Below are positions 54,491 through 64,000 of a stretch of 64,000 bases of DNA, in pieces. The stretch's first letter is position 1, and every line of letters starts with the position of its first letter. The notes below the pieces were generated by a model that worked only from the letters and a program-made list of their open reading frames with translations, was not told the DNA's origin and made no database searches. The translations under genes were made by a program, and so were the position numbers. This stretch comes from an uncultured Pseudodesulfovibrio sp. (lineage in GTDB: Bacteria > Desulfobacterota > Desulfovibrionia > Desulfovibrionales > Desulfovibrionaceae), in NCBI RefSeq assembly GCF_963677845.1, contig NZ_OY782498.1:258001-322000 (forward strand), written 5' to 3'.

Positions 54491-57400
54491 TTAATTGATG
54501 CCGAGGTCCGCCCTATGGGCCGGGACGCCTGTTTTCCCTTTGGCATCGTCCTTTCGGTCGAGAAGAAAGACGCGTTCTTTCAAGGCAGGCTGTTTTTCAA
54601 TGATGTACCCTTTAACGGTGTTGGCTCGGGCCATGGCGAGTTCATGGAGTAGTTCATCGGTGATTATTATGCGGTCACGAATGAATTTTTCCATGACATC
54701 GACAGGCTGTCGGTCGGTCATGAAGAGCGTGGTCGGTTTGATATCTTCTTCGTCCGGTTCGTCGGCATACGCTTCAAACAGAAGGTCTTCATATTCTTCA
54801 GGGGCTATGACCATGTCTGCCACGTTCTTTTCTGCCTGTTCAGATCGGGACAGCGTGTCGTATTTTTGTTGTTTGATTTTGTCTTCGAAAATGACCTCAA
54901 TAAGGCCGGTTTTGTCTGCGATCGGATCAATGACGCCGTCCACTTCCAATGTAAGTTTCTCACGTTCGCTTAATGCCTTAATTATGGTCTCCATTTTTTC
55001 AATTCCGCCTGTATCCAATTCGTGTCTGCCGGGTTCAAAGACGACGAAATCCATATTTTCACCACCGCCGAACATGGAGCCGATCAAGGTGAATGGTGAT
55101 GCCAGAGCTTTGAATAACAGACTGACAATGGCCTTGAATACAATACCGCCGATGCGGAAATCCGGGTCGTTCAGTTCACCACGGATGGGCAGGTTCAACT
55201 CCATGTTGCCGTTGCCATCCTGAAGCAGGGACAGTCCGAACTCTACAGGGACGTTGGGGGCATCAGGACGTTTATCCTTGGCGCCCAGTACAAGTTGTTC
55301 AATGTAGAATTTGTTTTCAGCGTTTAGCACCCAGTTTTCTGTTTTGAAGGTCACATCCGCATAAAGCCGTCCCTTCTCAATGGGATAGGCAAGGCTTTTG
55401 AGTGTGTATGGTGTGAGTGGCACGAGTTCCATGCCATTGATGGAAATTGCCAGGTCCGAATAAATCGGCGAAATGACTGGGTTGACCACACCCGAGATCG
55501 ACATGGGGGTGGGGCCTATGTTGGCTTTGAACTCCATCTTGGGCCTTGCTTCAGGCGATTGGTCGATTTCTGTAAGGCGGAGGTTCATGCCGGTCAACTC
55601 GGTGGAGAAGTCCGGCTGTACGCTTTCATCTTTAAAAGCAACAGCGCCCTTGGTCATGTTGATTTTTCCGATTTTGACGGATTGGAAAAATGGCGCCTTT
55701 TTTATGCTTTCCGCAGGTTGAGTGGTTTCTTCCGGTAATGTTTTGGGGGTGGTTTGTTCAGCCTTTTCCCCTTCCACTACTGGCGGTGGTTGGGGAACAC
55801 GCAAGACTCGTAGAATGTTCATGCGTCCTTTTTCATCGAAATGAATGAGTCCGCGAGGTTCGTTCAGTTTGATTTCGCCGATGGAAAGCGTGTTCGGTTC
55901 GTTGGCAAAGGCTATTGAATTTATTTCAAATTTATTGATGCCAGCCACTTCATTTTTGCTCAGGGTGTCTTTGATGGAGACTGCGCCGAGTGCGGTATCC
56001 CCTGTGATGGTGAGTTTTGGCTTTTTGCCACCTTTGAATGAATATTTCAGGTTGGCAAAAGCCGCGCCCTTGGCAATGAGCAGGTCCGTGTATTCAGCCA
56101 GATAACCATCAAATGGCCGTAGCCCAACGCCGTTGACGCGAATGGTTCCGTCGGACCAGAGTGGGGTAATGGAGGCTTTTCCCTGTCCTGAAAATGATCC
56201 ATTGCCTGTCCATGTTCCGCTCAGAGAATAAGGCATGGTGGCATTCTTTTGTGTAGAAAGGGCTTGCAGGTCCAATGTGAATTCTTTGATACCCAGATTG
56301 GCCGGATGTTTGAGTGATTGATTCAGAAAATCGGCAGCACCATCTTTAACAAGAATGCGTCCGAATTCTGCATGCCATCCTCCGGCCCAGGTTTTTTCTA
56401 CAGTTTCGACGACCTCTGTCTTACTCAGTATCTCTTCTTCTTTTATTAGAAGTTTGCCCAGATCAAGTTGACCATCTTTTCCCATGACGACTTTGGCAAA
56501 TGGGCCTGTAATCGTGACGTCCGCCACGGTCACAGTCTTGTTTTTCAGGCTCATGGCAGCACCGGATACATCCAATGCAGTCAGTCCGAGACTTGGCTTC
56601 TTGGCATCCGGTTTGCGGATAGAAATATCTCGCAACGAGGCTGTCCCTTCTGTGACATCCAGAGAAGGGGTGTCATCTTCCATTTTAAAGTCGATGTTGG
56701 CCGAAAAGCCTGCAACACCTGTGTCCACAATGAGTGGTTGCGCATGATTGATATAGGATTTGTAAGCCGGGATCGGGAGATTCTTTCCGGTCACAGAAAG
56801 GGAGGCTGCAAGGGGTTGTACTGTGGCTATGCCTTCTATTGTTATGATACCCTGAGCCTTGCCTGCCGTAGCTTTTATGTGACTAGGCCTGTCTCCTGCT
56901 GTTGTAATTTCCGTTCCTGTGAACGAAAGAGGAGCAAAGGTTCGTTTAAAGCCGTTTTTTACATGGCGGTCTTCCCAATCTACAGCGCCTTCAATGATAT
57001 CTATTTTTCGAATATCCAGAACAAAGGCTGAATCCGTTTCTGATTCGGTTTTGACCTTTGGGCCGGCTTCACTCATTTTTGAGCCGGGGAAATAGTGTGC
57101 CCAATTGATGCTGTTGTCTTTGTTGCGGATAACTTTGAAGTAGGGGTTCTCCAAGCTTATGCTGGTGAGGATTAAGGCCCGGTCTCCCAAAGAAAACCGT
57201 TCCATTTCAAAAGCGAGTTCTTTTACCGAGAGCACTGATTTCTCGTTGGGATCAGTCAATTCCATATTGGTCAGCTTGCCACCACCACCGAGGAATAGAT
57301 TGAGTCGTTGCGCATCAGGCCGTTCAAAAAAGAGAGAAATATCCGAGGTGAATTTACCGTCTTTCAGTTGAAGCGGTGTTTTGATTGGTACATATTGCCA

Positions 57401-58138
57401 GTATTGATTGAGATCAATGTCCACGGCCCCAAGTTCAAATTCTGTGAGCAGGGTTTCGTCAAAAGGAAGCGTCCTGCCTTTCAGTTCGACTGGATCGCCA
57501 TTGATTACAGCGGTGAATTTAGGTTGGGTAAATTCTTTCTTCATGCTCGTAAAAGATGAGGTGAAGGGAACACGAAGGAAGAGGTCGGAAATGATGTGTT
57601 TCTTGTTGTGTGGTCGATCATCGAAAGTGATTTTCGAATTGGTCATTTCAAACCCATAGAGCGCGAAGGGGAAAATGGCCGTTTCTGCTGGCGGCGTGTC
57701 TGGGGTTTCTTCGGCCACGGCATCCGGTGTGCCAAGAAGGTCTGAGATGGAATATTTCCCGTTGCCGAAGAATGTGATGTCCAACTGAAGATTGTCGAGG
57801 TGCAGGTAGGCTATGACAGGGGCGAAATTCCAGAGTGTGGAGATACCCGGAGCAGCTACGGCTTTACCCACGGAAAGAAGATCGCCTTCACCCTCAAGCT
57901 TGTTGACCTTGAGGTTGGTGATTTCGAAATGGTAGGTGAAGGGGTTGAAATAAATTTCTTCGATTTGGGCAGGTCGTTTCAACCCATCATCGATTTGGTC
58001 CATGATCACACTCTTCAATATAGGCGGTACAGCGAAGAAGCCGAATAGGGTGTACGCAATGAAGGATGTCAAAATCCAAAAGGCGACACGACGCATTTTG
58101 GGTGAGCCATAGGGGACTTTATCGATAAATGACAGCAT
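54491..58138 (-). CDS. AsmA-like/DUF748 giant envelope protein
   Basis: 1215 residues. One N-terminal membrane helix (about 16-38), then the DUF748 pattern 'SVIMDQIDDGLKRPAQIEEI', 'NPFTYHFEITNLKV', repeated beta-strand blocks over ~900 residues and a C-terminal region near 1000-1100 ('KAIVSLLFKALASPFTLIGS'). These proteins belong to the AsmA-like group thought to bridge the inner and outer membranes for lipid transfer. It is read alone from ATG 58138, with 175 non-coding bases before it. The C-terminal ~100 residues are charged and may be soluble. Confidence 0.85.
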   Translation of the reverse strand: MLSFIDKVPYGSPKMRRVAFWILTSFIAYTLFGFFAVPPILKSVIMDQIDDGLKRPAQIEEIYFNPFTYHFEITNLKVNKLEGEGDLLSVGKAVAAPGISTLWNFAPVIAYLHLDNLQLDITFFGNGKYSISDLLGTPDAVAEETPDTPPAETAIFPFALYGFEMTNSKITFDDRPHNKKHIISDLFLRVPFTSSFTSMKKEFTQPKFTAVINGDPVELKGRTLPFDETLLTEFELGAVDIDLNQYWQYVPIKTPLQLKDGKFTSDISLFFERPDAQRLNLFLGGGGKLTNMELTDPNEKSVLSVKELAFEMERFSLGDRALILTSISLENPYFKVIRNKDNSINWAHYFPGSKMSEAGPKVKTESETDSAFVLDIRKIDIIEGAVDWEDRHVKNGFKRTFAPLSFTGTEITTAGDRPSHIKATAGKAQGIITIEGIATVQPLAASLSVTGKNLPIPAYKSYINHAQPLIVDTGVAGFSANIDFKMEDDTPSLDVTEGTASLRDISIRKPDAKKPSLGLTALDVSGAAMSLKNKTVTVADVTITGPFAKVVMGKDGQLDLGKLLIKEEEILSKTEVVETVEKTWAGGWHAEFGRILVKDGAADFLNQSLKHPANLGIKEFTLDLQALSTQKNATMPYSLSGTWTGNGSFSGQGKASITPLWSDGTIRVNGVGLRPFDGYLAEYTDLLIAKGAAFANLKYSFKGGKKPKLTITGDTALGAVSIKDTLSKNEVAGINKFEINSIAFANEPNTLSIGEIKLNEPRGLIHFDEKGRMNILRVLRVPQPPPVVEGEKAEQTTPKTLPEETTQPAESIKKAPFFQSVKIGKINMTKGAVAFKDESVQPDFSTELTGMNLRLTEIDQSPEARPKMEFKANIGPTPMSISGVVNPVISPIYSDLAISINGMELVPLTPYTLKSLAYPIEKGRLYADVTFKTENWVLNAENKFYIEQLVLGAKDKRPDAPNVPVEFGLSLLQDGNGNMELNLPIRGELNDPDFRIGGIVFKAIVSLLFKALASPFTLIGSMFGGGENMDFVVFEPGRHELDTGGIEKMETIIKALSEREKLTLEVDGVIDPIADKTGLIEVIFEDKIKQQKYDTLSRSEQAEKNVADMVIAPEEYEDLLFEAYADEPDEEDIKPTTLFMTDRQPVDVMEKFIRDRIIITDELLHELAMARANTVKGYIIEKQPALKERVFLLDRKDDAKGKTGVPAHRADLGIN

Positions 58139-58313
58139 GTTCGACCTGCTTGCTGAAAGAGGTTGACCGGAAGTCTATTACCTTACCCGAAATTGTTTTC
58201 ATTATCTATGTTTCAGACGTGTCGAATCAAGGATATTGTTTGGCCGTATACAGGCACAATGTAAGACTTGATTTGGAGAGCGGCAAAAAAGAGAATCAGT
58301 AAGCGGTTGGGAA

Positions 58314-59534
58314 TTATCTTCTTCCAACCATTCCAACGATGAATATCCTGTACAAGGTTAACAATACAAAGAAGATGACAATGAGCATGACGCCGAGCAT
58401 AAATGCGTGGTTCAACATTTCTTCCATTTCGCCACTGCTCTGGTCGACTAGTTCGTCGACTCTGTCAAACAGAACATCCTGTTGTTTGATCAGCCCAGCC
58501 ATGGCTTGACTGATTGCTGCTTCGCGTTCTACGGAAACACTGAGCATGACATCGTGAATTACGTCGTCCTGCCATGTCGTCATGCCAACTAAGGCTTTGT
58601 TTAGGGTTTCATCTCGTTGTTTGGAGAGGTTAACAAAGAGTTGGTTGATGAGCTTGGAGGCTTCCGCGCTCATCTCACCGGGGAGATTTTCGGCGATATC
58701 GGCATATCGTTCGGACAGGCCGACCATCTTTTCCGTTGAGGTGATGAGACCGTTTGCTTCCGGTTGGAAGACCATTTCGAGATAGGCCAGTCTGATTTGG
58801 AAATTGATCAGAAGCTGCATACGGGAGACGAGATAAAAAGCTCGGTCAATAGCTAGTTTCATGTCTTGAGCTACCCGTGCGGCTTCTTCGACACTGGCAA
58901 AAAGGCCCCCTGGTGCGATGAGTTTACGCATGGAGGGCTTGAGACCGAGCTCGCCAAAGTCCTCAAAGCGGACGTAGTTGACGCTGATTTTGTTCGGGTA
59001 TTTTGTACGCCACGCCATGATGACTCGTTTGAGTTCTTCTCTTTGCGCGGGTGTCATTATCCGTTCGGCCACTTCCCAAATGTCTTTTTCAGCTTCTTTA
59101 ATGATAGCCAAAGCCGGCTTCCCTTCTTCTCCGAAAATTTGGGGAATCCAGAAGTCTTCCCATACCATTCGTCGAAGCGTGGCAACGACAGTCATGTCGA
59201 GTAAGGAAACTCCCGGATAAGGACCGGATGCTATTTCTGTATTGCTGGAAAGATTGAAAACCAACATTCGGGCTGCGGTTAGCCTTGCTTGTGGTGTGCC
59301 AATTGCGTTTATGATCGCAGCGGCTTCACCCATAAGCGTATTGGTTGTGTCAGCGTATGCCATGACGGCAGCCTGAAGTTCCTGTGGCCCCATGTGTTCT
59401 GGATTTTCGATTTCTTTGGTCGTTTTTGTTACAAAGAAAGGCTTGGGGGTCTGGGGGCTGCTAGCGCTTCTTCCCCCACCACATCCGAAAAGGAGAATCA
59501 GTGTTATGAGCAGGATCGGCAGATGTAATTTCAT
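58314..59534 (-). CDS. Lipoprotein with C-terminal membrane helix
   Basis: 406 residues from ATG 59534, chosen because it opens a lipoprotein signal ('LLITLILLFGC'). Then come long helices (about 30-380), some with coiled-coil character, and one membrane segment near the C-terminus ('GVMLIVIFFVLLTLYRIFIVG'). A lipid anchor and a membrane helix in the same protein is unusual. No family was recognised. In-frame ATGs upstream lack a signal peptide start. Confidence 0.7.
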   Translation of the reverse strand: MKLHLPILLITLILLFGCGGGRSASSPQTPKPFFVTKTTKEIENPEHMGPQELQAAVMAYADTTNTLMGEAAAIINAIGTPQARLTAARMLVFNLSSNTEIASGPYPGVSLLDMTVVATLRRMVWEDFWIPQIFGEEGKPALAIIKEAEKDIWEVAERIMTPAQREELKRVIMAWRTKYPNKISVNYVRFEDFGELGLKPSMRKLIAPGGLFASVEEAARVAQDMKLAIDRAFYLVSRMQLLINFQIRLAYLEMVFQPEANGLITSTEKMVGLSERYADIAENLPGEMSAEASKLINQLFVNLSKQRDETLNKALVGMTTWQDDVIHDVMLSVSVEREAAISQAMAGLIKQQDVLFDRVDELVDQSSGEMEEMLNHAFMLGVMLIVIFFVLLTLYRIFIVGMVGRR

Positions 59535-59883
59535 GGCGAATGTCCGTATGCTTTGCTCTGAATGATATGTTTTTATGAGTATATTCATCATGCAATAGGA
59601 AATATGCAACCATTATTTGATATTTTTTAAACATATATTTGAGTATTTGTCTGTTCAAAAAGCCGTATTTTCTTTCTGTGTACCCATTTTTTATTATTTA
59701 TCAGCTTGATTTTGTATTTCCGAGTAAGGGACGCTGGTTTTGTGTGAAAAAAGCGGGGGTTGTTGATTTATGGGGTGAAATGGTTTTATAATGCACCTAA
59801 GTGAAGGAATCTATGTGGCGTTTTGAGTGTTCTCATGTGGTTCTTCTACCCCCTGTGGCGTTTCCCCGTGATTCGGAGTGAGA
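59535..59883 (+). promoter_or_regulatory. Divergent intergenic region with promoter for the kinase operon
   Basis: 349 bases, AT-rich. A candidate plus-strand promoter is TTGATT (59763-59768) and TATAAT (59787-59792), 18 bases apart, giving a leader of about 85 bases before the histidine kinase. GGAG lies six bases before ATG 59884. No clear minus-strand promoter was found for the lipoprotein gene. Confidence 0.45.
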
Positions 59884-61617
59884 ATGTCTGATACGCATTA
59901 TTACCATGGGTTGGCCAAGAGCATGATGTTTACCATCATACTCGTTTCTTTTGCTCCACTTCTGTGCATAGTTCTTATCGCAGGCTACCAATACAGTGTC
60001 GTTTATGAAGAAAAAGTCGAAGCTCATTTACGAGAGCTGGTGTTGAAGCACGATCAGTCGGTGGATTCATACCTTGAAGAAAAGGTCGCTGAGATTCAGG
60101 TTCTTGCCGAAATCATTGAATTGGGAAAATTGCATGATCCTGCCAGCCTTCAAGCCTTACATGATGCACTTGTTCGTGGGCATGGCAGCGATTTTGTGGA
60201 TTTGGGTATGGTCAACAGTGAAGGAATTCAGGTTGCGTATGCCGGGCCATATAAGCTTCAAGGCGTGAATTATTCCGAAGAGGAGTGGTTCAAGGCTGCT
60301 AGGAAGCGCAAGGTTCATGTTAGTGACGTGGGGTTGGGGCTTCGCGGAGTCCCTCATTTTACTATTGCTCTTTTGCTTGATGAAAATGGGCAGGAATGGG
60401 TCTTGCGGACCACCCTTGATTTTATTGCTTTCAACAAGCTGGTTGAAGATATCCGTATCGGCGAAACCGGTTTGGCCTATATCATTAATAGACAAGCAGA
60501 GTTTCAAACTACCCCGCGTCGGGATATGACTGCTGAGGTCCCTTTCTTGCGCCAGATGGCTGTCGCCATGACGAAGCGATCCGGCATGGTGCGAGGTCGG
60601 GCTGCCATGACCATCGAGACCAATCCTGCCACAGGGCGTGAGACCATATTTGTGACCAGTCCAATCAAGAATGGTGATTGGATCATGGTGTATCAACAGG
60701 ACGTGGCGGATGCCATGTCTGATTTGAACCGTTCCAGAAATCTTGCATTGGTGGTTTTGTTGATTGGTGGAATTTCCATTGGGGTTATGGCGTACCTTAT
60801 GAGCAAGCGCATGGCCCGTAAGGTTGCTCGGGCAGATGCGGCAAAGGATATCATGAATGAACAAGTGATCGAGGCTGGCAAGCTCGCATCTGTCGGAGAA
60901 TTGGCCGCAGGTATTGCCCACGAAATCAACAATCCGGTGGCAATCATGGTGGAAGAAGCCGGGTGGATTCAGGATTTATTGGAAGAAGGATTAGCCAAGG
61001 ATGACAATGAGCGTGAAGTGCAACGCGCTTTGAACCAGATCCGGACTCAGGGAGGGCGATGCAAGGAAATTACCCATAAATTGCTCAGCTTCGCCCGGAA
61101 GATTGATCCTACGGTTAAGTCTGTCTGTCTTAACGAGTTGGTTCTGGAAATAGTTCAACTTTCCGAGCAGCGGGCCAAGTATGCCAATGTGATCATTGAG
61201 ACGAGCCTTGGGGATAGTATCCCTCCGGTAGAAGCCAGCCCGTCAGAGATGCAACAGGTTTTCCTTAATCTGGTCAACAATGCTATTGATGCTATGGACC
61301 CGGGCGGTGGAAATCTCGACATCATGACTCGTGTGGAAGACGATACCGTGATGGTTTCCATTGCCGACACGGGGTGTGGGATTCCGCAGGCCAATCTGTC
61401 GCGAATTTTTGATCCTTTTTTTACGACAAAGCCCGTGGGTAAGGGGACAGGCCTTGGACTGTCCATAATATACGGTATTATCAACAAGATGGACGGCACC
61501 ATTGCGGTGAACTCTGCTGTGGATCAAGGGACGAAATTTACCATCCGACTGCCTGTGCCCGAAGGTGAGGATGGTGGTGCGTGTGATTTTAAAGCGAATG
61601 AACATGGGGCTTCATGA
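59884..61617 (+). CDS. dCache sensor histidine kinase
   Basis: 577 residues from ATG 59884. A membrane helix (about 15-37), a periplasmic dCache sensor (about 40-290, with 'EEWFKAARKRKVHVSDVGLG' and 'FTIALLLDENGQEWVLRTTLDF'), a second helix, HisKA with the phospho-acceptor in 'ELAAGIAHEINNPVAIM' and HATPase_c ('NLVNNAIDAMDPGGG', 'DTGCGIPQANL', 'GTGLGLSI'). It leads three single-domain receivers in the same operon. The sensor type suggests a small-molecule signal. Confidence 0.92.
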   Translation: MSDTHYYHGLAKSMMFTIILVSFAPLLCIVLIAGYQYSVVYEEKVEAHLRELVLKHDQSVDSYLEEKVAEIQVLAEIIELGKLHDPASLQALHDALVRGHGSDFVDLGMVNSEGIQVAYAGPYKLQGVNYSEEEWFKAARKRKVHVSDVGLGLRGVPHFTIALLLDENGQEWVLRTTLDFIAFNKLVEDIRIGETGLAYIINRQAEFQTTPRRDMTAEVPFLRQMAVAMTKRSGMVRGRAAMTIETNPATGRETIFVTSPIKNGDWIMVYQQDVADAMSDLNRSRNLALVVLLIGGISIGVMAYLMSKRMARKVARADAAKDIMNEQVIEAGKLASVGELAAGIAHEINNPVAIMVEEAGWIQDLLEEGLAKDDNEREVQRALNQIRTQGGRCKEITHKLLSFARKIDPTVKSVCLNELVLEIVQLSEQRAKYANVIIETSLGDSIPPVEASPSEMQQVFLNLVNNAIDAMDPGGGNLDIMTRVEDDTVMVSIADTGCGIPQANLSRIFDPFFTTKPVGKGTGLGLSIIYGIINKMDGTIAVNSAVDQGTKFTIRLPVPEGEDGGACDFKANEHGAS

Positions 61618-61646
61618 TGAAGTCCCAGTGAATCAGGAGGAAACAT

Positions 61647-62078
61647 ATGCCTGCGAATATTCTTCTCGTCGACGATGAACAGGGTTTTGTTGACACCATG
61701 GCCAAGCGGCTGGACAATCGTGGCCTGACGGTCACCACTGCCTATAGTGGGCAAGAGGGTATCGATGCCTTAGCTGCTAATCATTTCATTGATGTGGTGG
61801 TCATGGACGTCAAGATGCCCGGTATGGATGGAAACGAAGCGTTGAAGGTGGTCAAGGCGGAATATCCATTGGTGGAAGTCATCATGTTGACCGGGCATGC
61901 AACGGTGGAATCCGCCATTGAAGGCATGAAATCAGGCGCTTTCGACTACATGATGAAGCCATGTGACCTTGAAGAATTGTTGGTCAAAGTTGATGAGGCC
62001 TATGACAAGAAGCAGGCTCAGGAGACCAAGATTCTTGAGGCCCGGGCCAGACATATTGTCCTGCGAAGGGGCGATTAG
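61647..62078 (+). CDS. Single-domain response regulator 1
   Basis: 143 residues from ATG 61647 (AGGAGG upstream). A receiver with 'ILLVDDEQGFVDT', the phospho-acceptor in 'VVMDVKMPGMDG' and the Lys in 'YMMKPCDL'. The end is a short basic helix rather than an output domain. It is the first of three receivers after the kinase and may relay phosphoryl groups. Confidence 0.92.
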   Translation: MPANILLVDDEQGFVDTMAKRLDNRGLTVTTAYSGQEGIDALAANHFIDVVVMDVKMPGMDGNEALKVVKAEYPLVEVIMLTGHATVESAIEGMKSGAFDYMMKPCDLEELLVKVDEAYDKKQAQETKILEARARHIVLRRGD

Positions 62079-62090
62079 GAGGAATGTTTA

Positions 62091-62465
62091 ATGAGTGACG
62101 CGCCCATTCGTCTTTTCTTGGTGGATGATGAAGTCGGTTTTCTGGAAGTTTTACAGAAACGTCTGGGAAAGCGTGGACTTGATGTGACCATCGCCATCAG
62201 TGGGGCCGAAGCCATACAAATTTTGAGAGGTAAAGATTTCGATGTGGCTGTTCTTGACCTCAAGTTGGAGGACATGGACGGTATTGAAGTTTTGCAGATA
62301 TTCAAGAAGATGGTTCCTGATTTGCCAGTCATTATGTTGACCGGTCACGGGAGTGAACAGGCGGCACGGGAAGGTGTTGCCTATGGCGCATTCGACTACA
62401 TGCTCAAGCCGTGCGATCTTGATGATTTGTTGAAAAAAATTCGCCAGGCCGTGGATCAGGCATAA
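62091..62465 (+). CDS. Single-domain response regulator 2
   Basis: 124 residues with GGAGGAA before ATG 62091. The receiver pattern is intact: 'LFLVDDEVGFLEV', 'VAVLDLKLEDMDG' and 'YMLKPCDL'. It has no output domain. It begins 12 bases after regulator 1 and is clearly its paralogue. Confidence 0.92.
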   Translation: MSDAPIRLFLVDDEVGFLEVLQKRLGKRGLDVTIAISGAEAIQILRGKDFDVAVLDLKLEDMDGIEVLQIFKKMVPDLPVIMLTGHGSEQAAREGVAYGAFDYMLKPCDLDDLLKKIRQAVDQA

Positions 62466-62488
62466 CTGGCAACTGACGGAGAGTGTAT

Positions 62489-62899
62489 ATGGCAGACATC
62501 AAGGTACTTTTGGTGGATGACGAAGCTGGTTTTCGCAAGACGCTGGGCAAACGGCTCGGCAGGCGCGGAATGATTGTTGAGGAGGCAGATTCGGGCGAAA
62601 AGGCCCTTGAGATTGTTGAATCCTTTGAGCCGGAGGTTGTTCTGCTTGATGTCAAAATGCCCGGTATGGATGGTCTGACAACTCTGCACAAAATCAAACT
62701 TATCAATCCTTTGATTGAAGTGGTTATGCTTACCGGGCACGCCAGTATGGATATTGCCATCAATGGTATGGAGTTGGGAGCCTTTGATTACTTGATGAAG
62801 CCGGTCGAGTTCGAAGAGTTGCTGTACAAGTTGGAAGATGCTTCTACCCGTAAGCGGCATCATGAAGAGAAAATTACGGCCAAGGAACACAGTCAATAG
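62489..62899 (+). CDS. Single-domain response regulator 3
   Basis: 136 residues from ATG 62489 (GGAGAG about six bases upstream; GTG 62483 is less likely). Receiver residues 'LLVDDEAGFRKT', 'VVLLDVKMPGMDG' and 'YLMKPVEF' are all kept. The C-terminal ~15 residues are charged. The PEP-synthase-like gene follows after about 60 bases, so the set ends with a phosphotransfer-type enzyme. Confidence 0.9.
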   Translation: MADIKVLLVDDEAGFRKTLGKRLGRRGMIVEEADSGEKALEIVESFEPEVVLLDVKMPGMDGLTTLHKIKLINPLIEVVMLTGHASMDIAINGMELGAFDYLMKPVEFEELLYKLEDASTRKRHHEEKITAKEHSQ

Positions 62900-62956
62900 T
62901 GGCCAATCATGATTTATTTTCCTGTGAAAAAACATTTTCTGTGTCGATGGAGGCCG

Positions 62957-64000
62957 TATGGGCTTTCTTGACTGGTTGCCGTGGAGGGCGCGAAAGAAAA
63001 CTCCCGAGGAACTGGCGGAAATCCGTCGGGTCTTTGCTGCGCGGTATGATCATTTTCGGCTTTTGATTCAGGCTAATACGCGCGCTCATGAATTGATTGG
63101 CGAACTGGAGGAGGCCCTGCGCGGGTTTACTCCTTACGGTATGGAGTATGTCAACACTCTGTGCACTCGGCTTTCTACATCCATTTTTCAAATGGTCCGT
63201 CACTTGGGTGAACTGGATCGTTTAGGGCATGACGAGCTTGTGGCTTCCATGGAATCCATCAACGAGCGCATCATGACTGCGCTTGCACCTGAAGAACATG
63301 TGGTGAGTGGCGAGTTCGTGTTTGATCTGTCGGAGGTTGGACGGGATCATGCTGATCTGTGCGGCCCCAAGATGGCCATGCTTGGTGAAGCCGGGAGCAG
63401 CCTCGGGTTGAAGATTCCTGCTGGATTTGTGGTTACCGTGGCAGCGTATAGGCGTTTCGTAGAGGCCGGTGGACTGCGGCCTGAGGTCGCGCGGCTCATT
63501 CAGGCTACAGATAGGAACGACAGGGAGGCCTTGTTTCGGACTTCGTCGGATATAATGCAATTGGTCATGGAGACCCGACTTCCTGACGATTTGGCTGAAA
63601 CGATTTTGGCTGCTTATGATCGGTTGAGCGAACAACTTGGCGAACCGCCGGACTTGGCTGTCCGTTCCAGTGCTTTGGGTGAGGACGTGGAAGGTTCATC
63701 CTATGCCGGACAGTATCGATCCGTGCTTAATGTGGACCGAGGGGCGTTGCTCGATTCCTACAAGGAAGTACTGGCCTCAAAGTTTACACGACAAGCTATG
63801 GCTTACCGCATGAATCGTGGCATTAGGGACGAAGATGTCGCCATGAGTGTGGGATGTATGACCATGGTTGATGCCATGTCCGGGGGGGTGGCCTATTCCC
63901 GAAATCCGGTTAATGTGCGGGATGAGTCCGTGTCCATTCATTCTGTTTGGGGGTTGCCCAAGCCTGTAGTGGATGGGACGGCTGAGACGGACGTGTTTTT
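62957..64000 (+). CDS. PEP synthase/pyruvate phosphate dikinase-like protein, 3' end missing
   Basis: The frame opens at ATG 62957 (GGAGG six bases upstream) and runs off the window, with 348 codons visible. The first ~130 residues are a helical region; then comes the ATP-grasp N-terminal domain of the PPDK/PEPS family, with 'AVRSSALGEDVEGSSYAGQ' and 'GVAYSRNPV'. Known members phosphorylate a swivelling His domain from ATP. In Desulfovibrio such proteins sit with two-component genes and may be signalling rather than metabolic enzymes. The rest, including the His domain, lies outside. Confidence 0.8.

Overview
The window looks like a chromosomal segment of a sulfate-reducing member of the Desulfovibrionaceae, close to Pseudodesulfovibrio/Desulfovibrio. 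This is inferred from a complete six-subunit Ech-type [NiFe] hydrogenase operon, the mid-GC composition, dense two-component and chemotaxis signalling, a FmdB-like zinc ribbon protein, and a small class of long-hairpin intergenic repeats. No phage, integrase, transposase or CRISPR array was found. Most genes are ordinary chromosomal genes.

Layout. 0-7 kb: the end of a GAF/HD-GYP protein, then a minus-strand signalling group (histidine kinase, NtrC-like regulator, CheV, and a DUF885 protein that has lost its metal motif) and an acylphosphatase-fold protein without its catalytic residues. 7-9.7 kb: small secreted and hypothetical proteins, including a 36-residue basic protein. 9.8-15.4 kb: purB, pyrE and a three-gene peptidoglycan-editing set (Csd6-like YkuD protein, membrane coiled-coil protein, Csd4-like M14 carboxypeptidase) likely to set cell curvature. 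15.47-16.8 kb: intergenic repeats. 17-21.2 kb: amino-acid ABC transporter without ATPase, tRNA-Arg, a flavin-binding protein and a PAPS-reductase-family protein. 21.5-26.7 kb: echABCDEF. 26.9-32.8 kb: EamA transporter, chemoreceptor, ispG, proS. 32.8-33.9 kb: a LysE exporter bracketed by hairpin repeats. 33.9-41.9 kb: xseA, two M23 peptidases, a membrane protein, xseB, ispA, dxs and a methyltransferase. 42.5-43.9 kb: the same repeats in inverted order. 44-54.4 kb: arfB, a glycosyltransferase next to a kinase-methyltransferase fusion, a DEDD exonuclease, two hypotheticals, lgt, a glutamine cyclotransferase, a TetR regulator, ispH, a MoaE-like gene and moaA. 54.5-64 kb: a 1215-residue AsmA-like/DUF748 protein, a lipoprotein, and a sensor kinase with three stand-alone receivers and a PEP-synthase-like protein running off the window.

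Themes. Four isoprenoid genes of the MEP/prenyl route (ispG, ispA, dxs, ispH) lie within 23 kb. Cell-wall enzymes occur in two operons. The most unusual structural feature is a pair of roughly 1.4 kb repeat blocks in opposite orientation that enclose about 25.7 kb of housekeeping genes. Each contains two copies of a 113-bp hairpin element with variation in paired positions. Homology calls are from recognised motifs only; no database search was possible.
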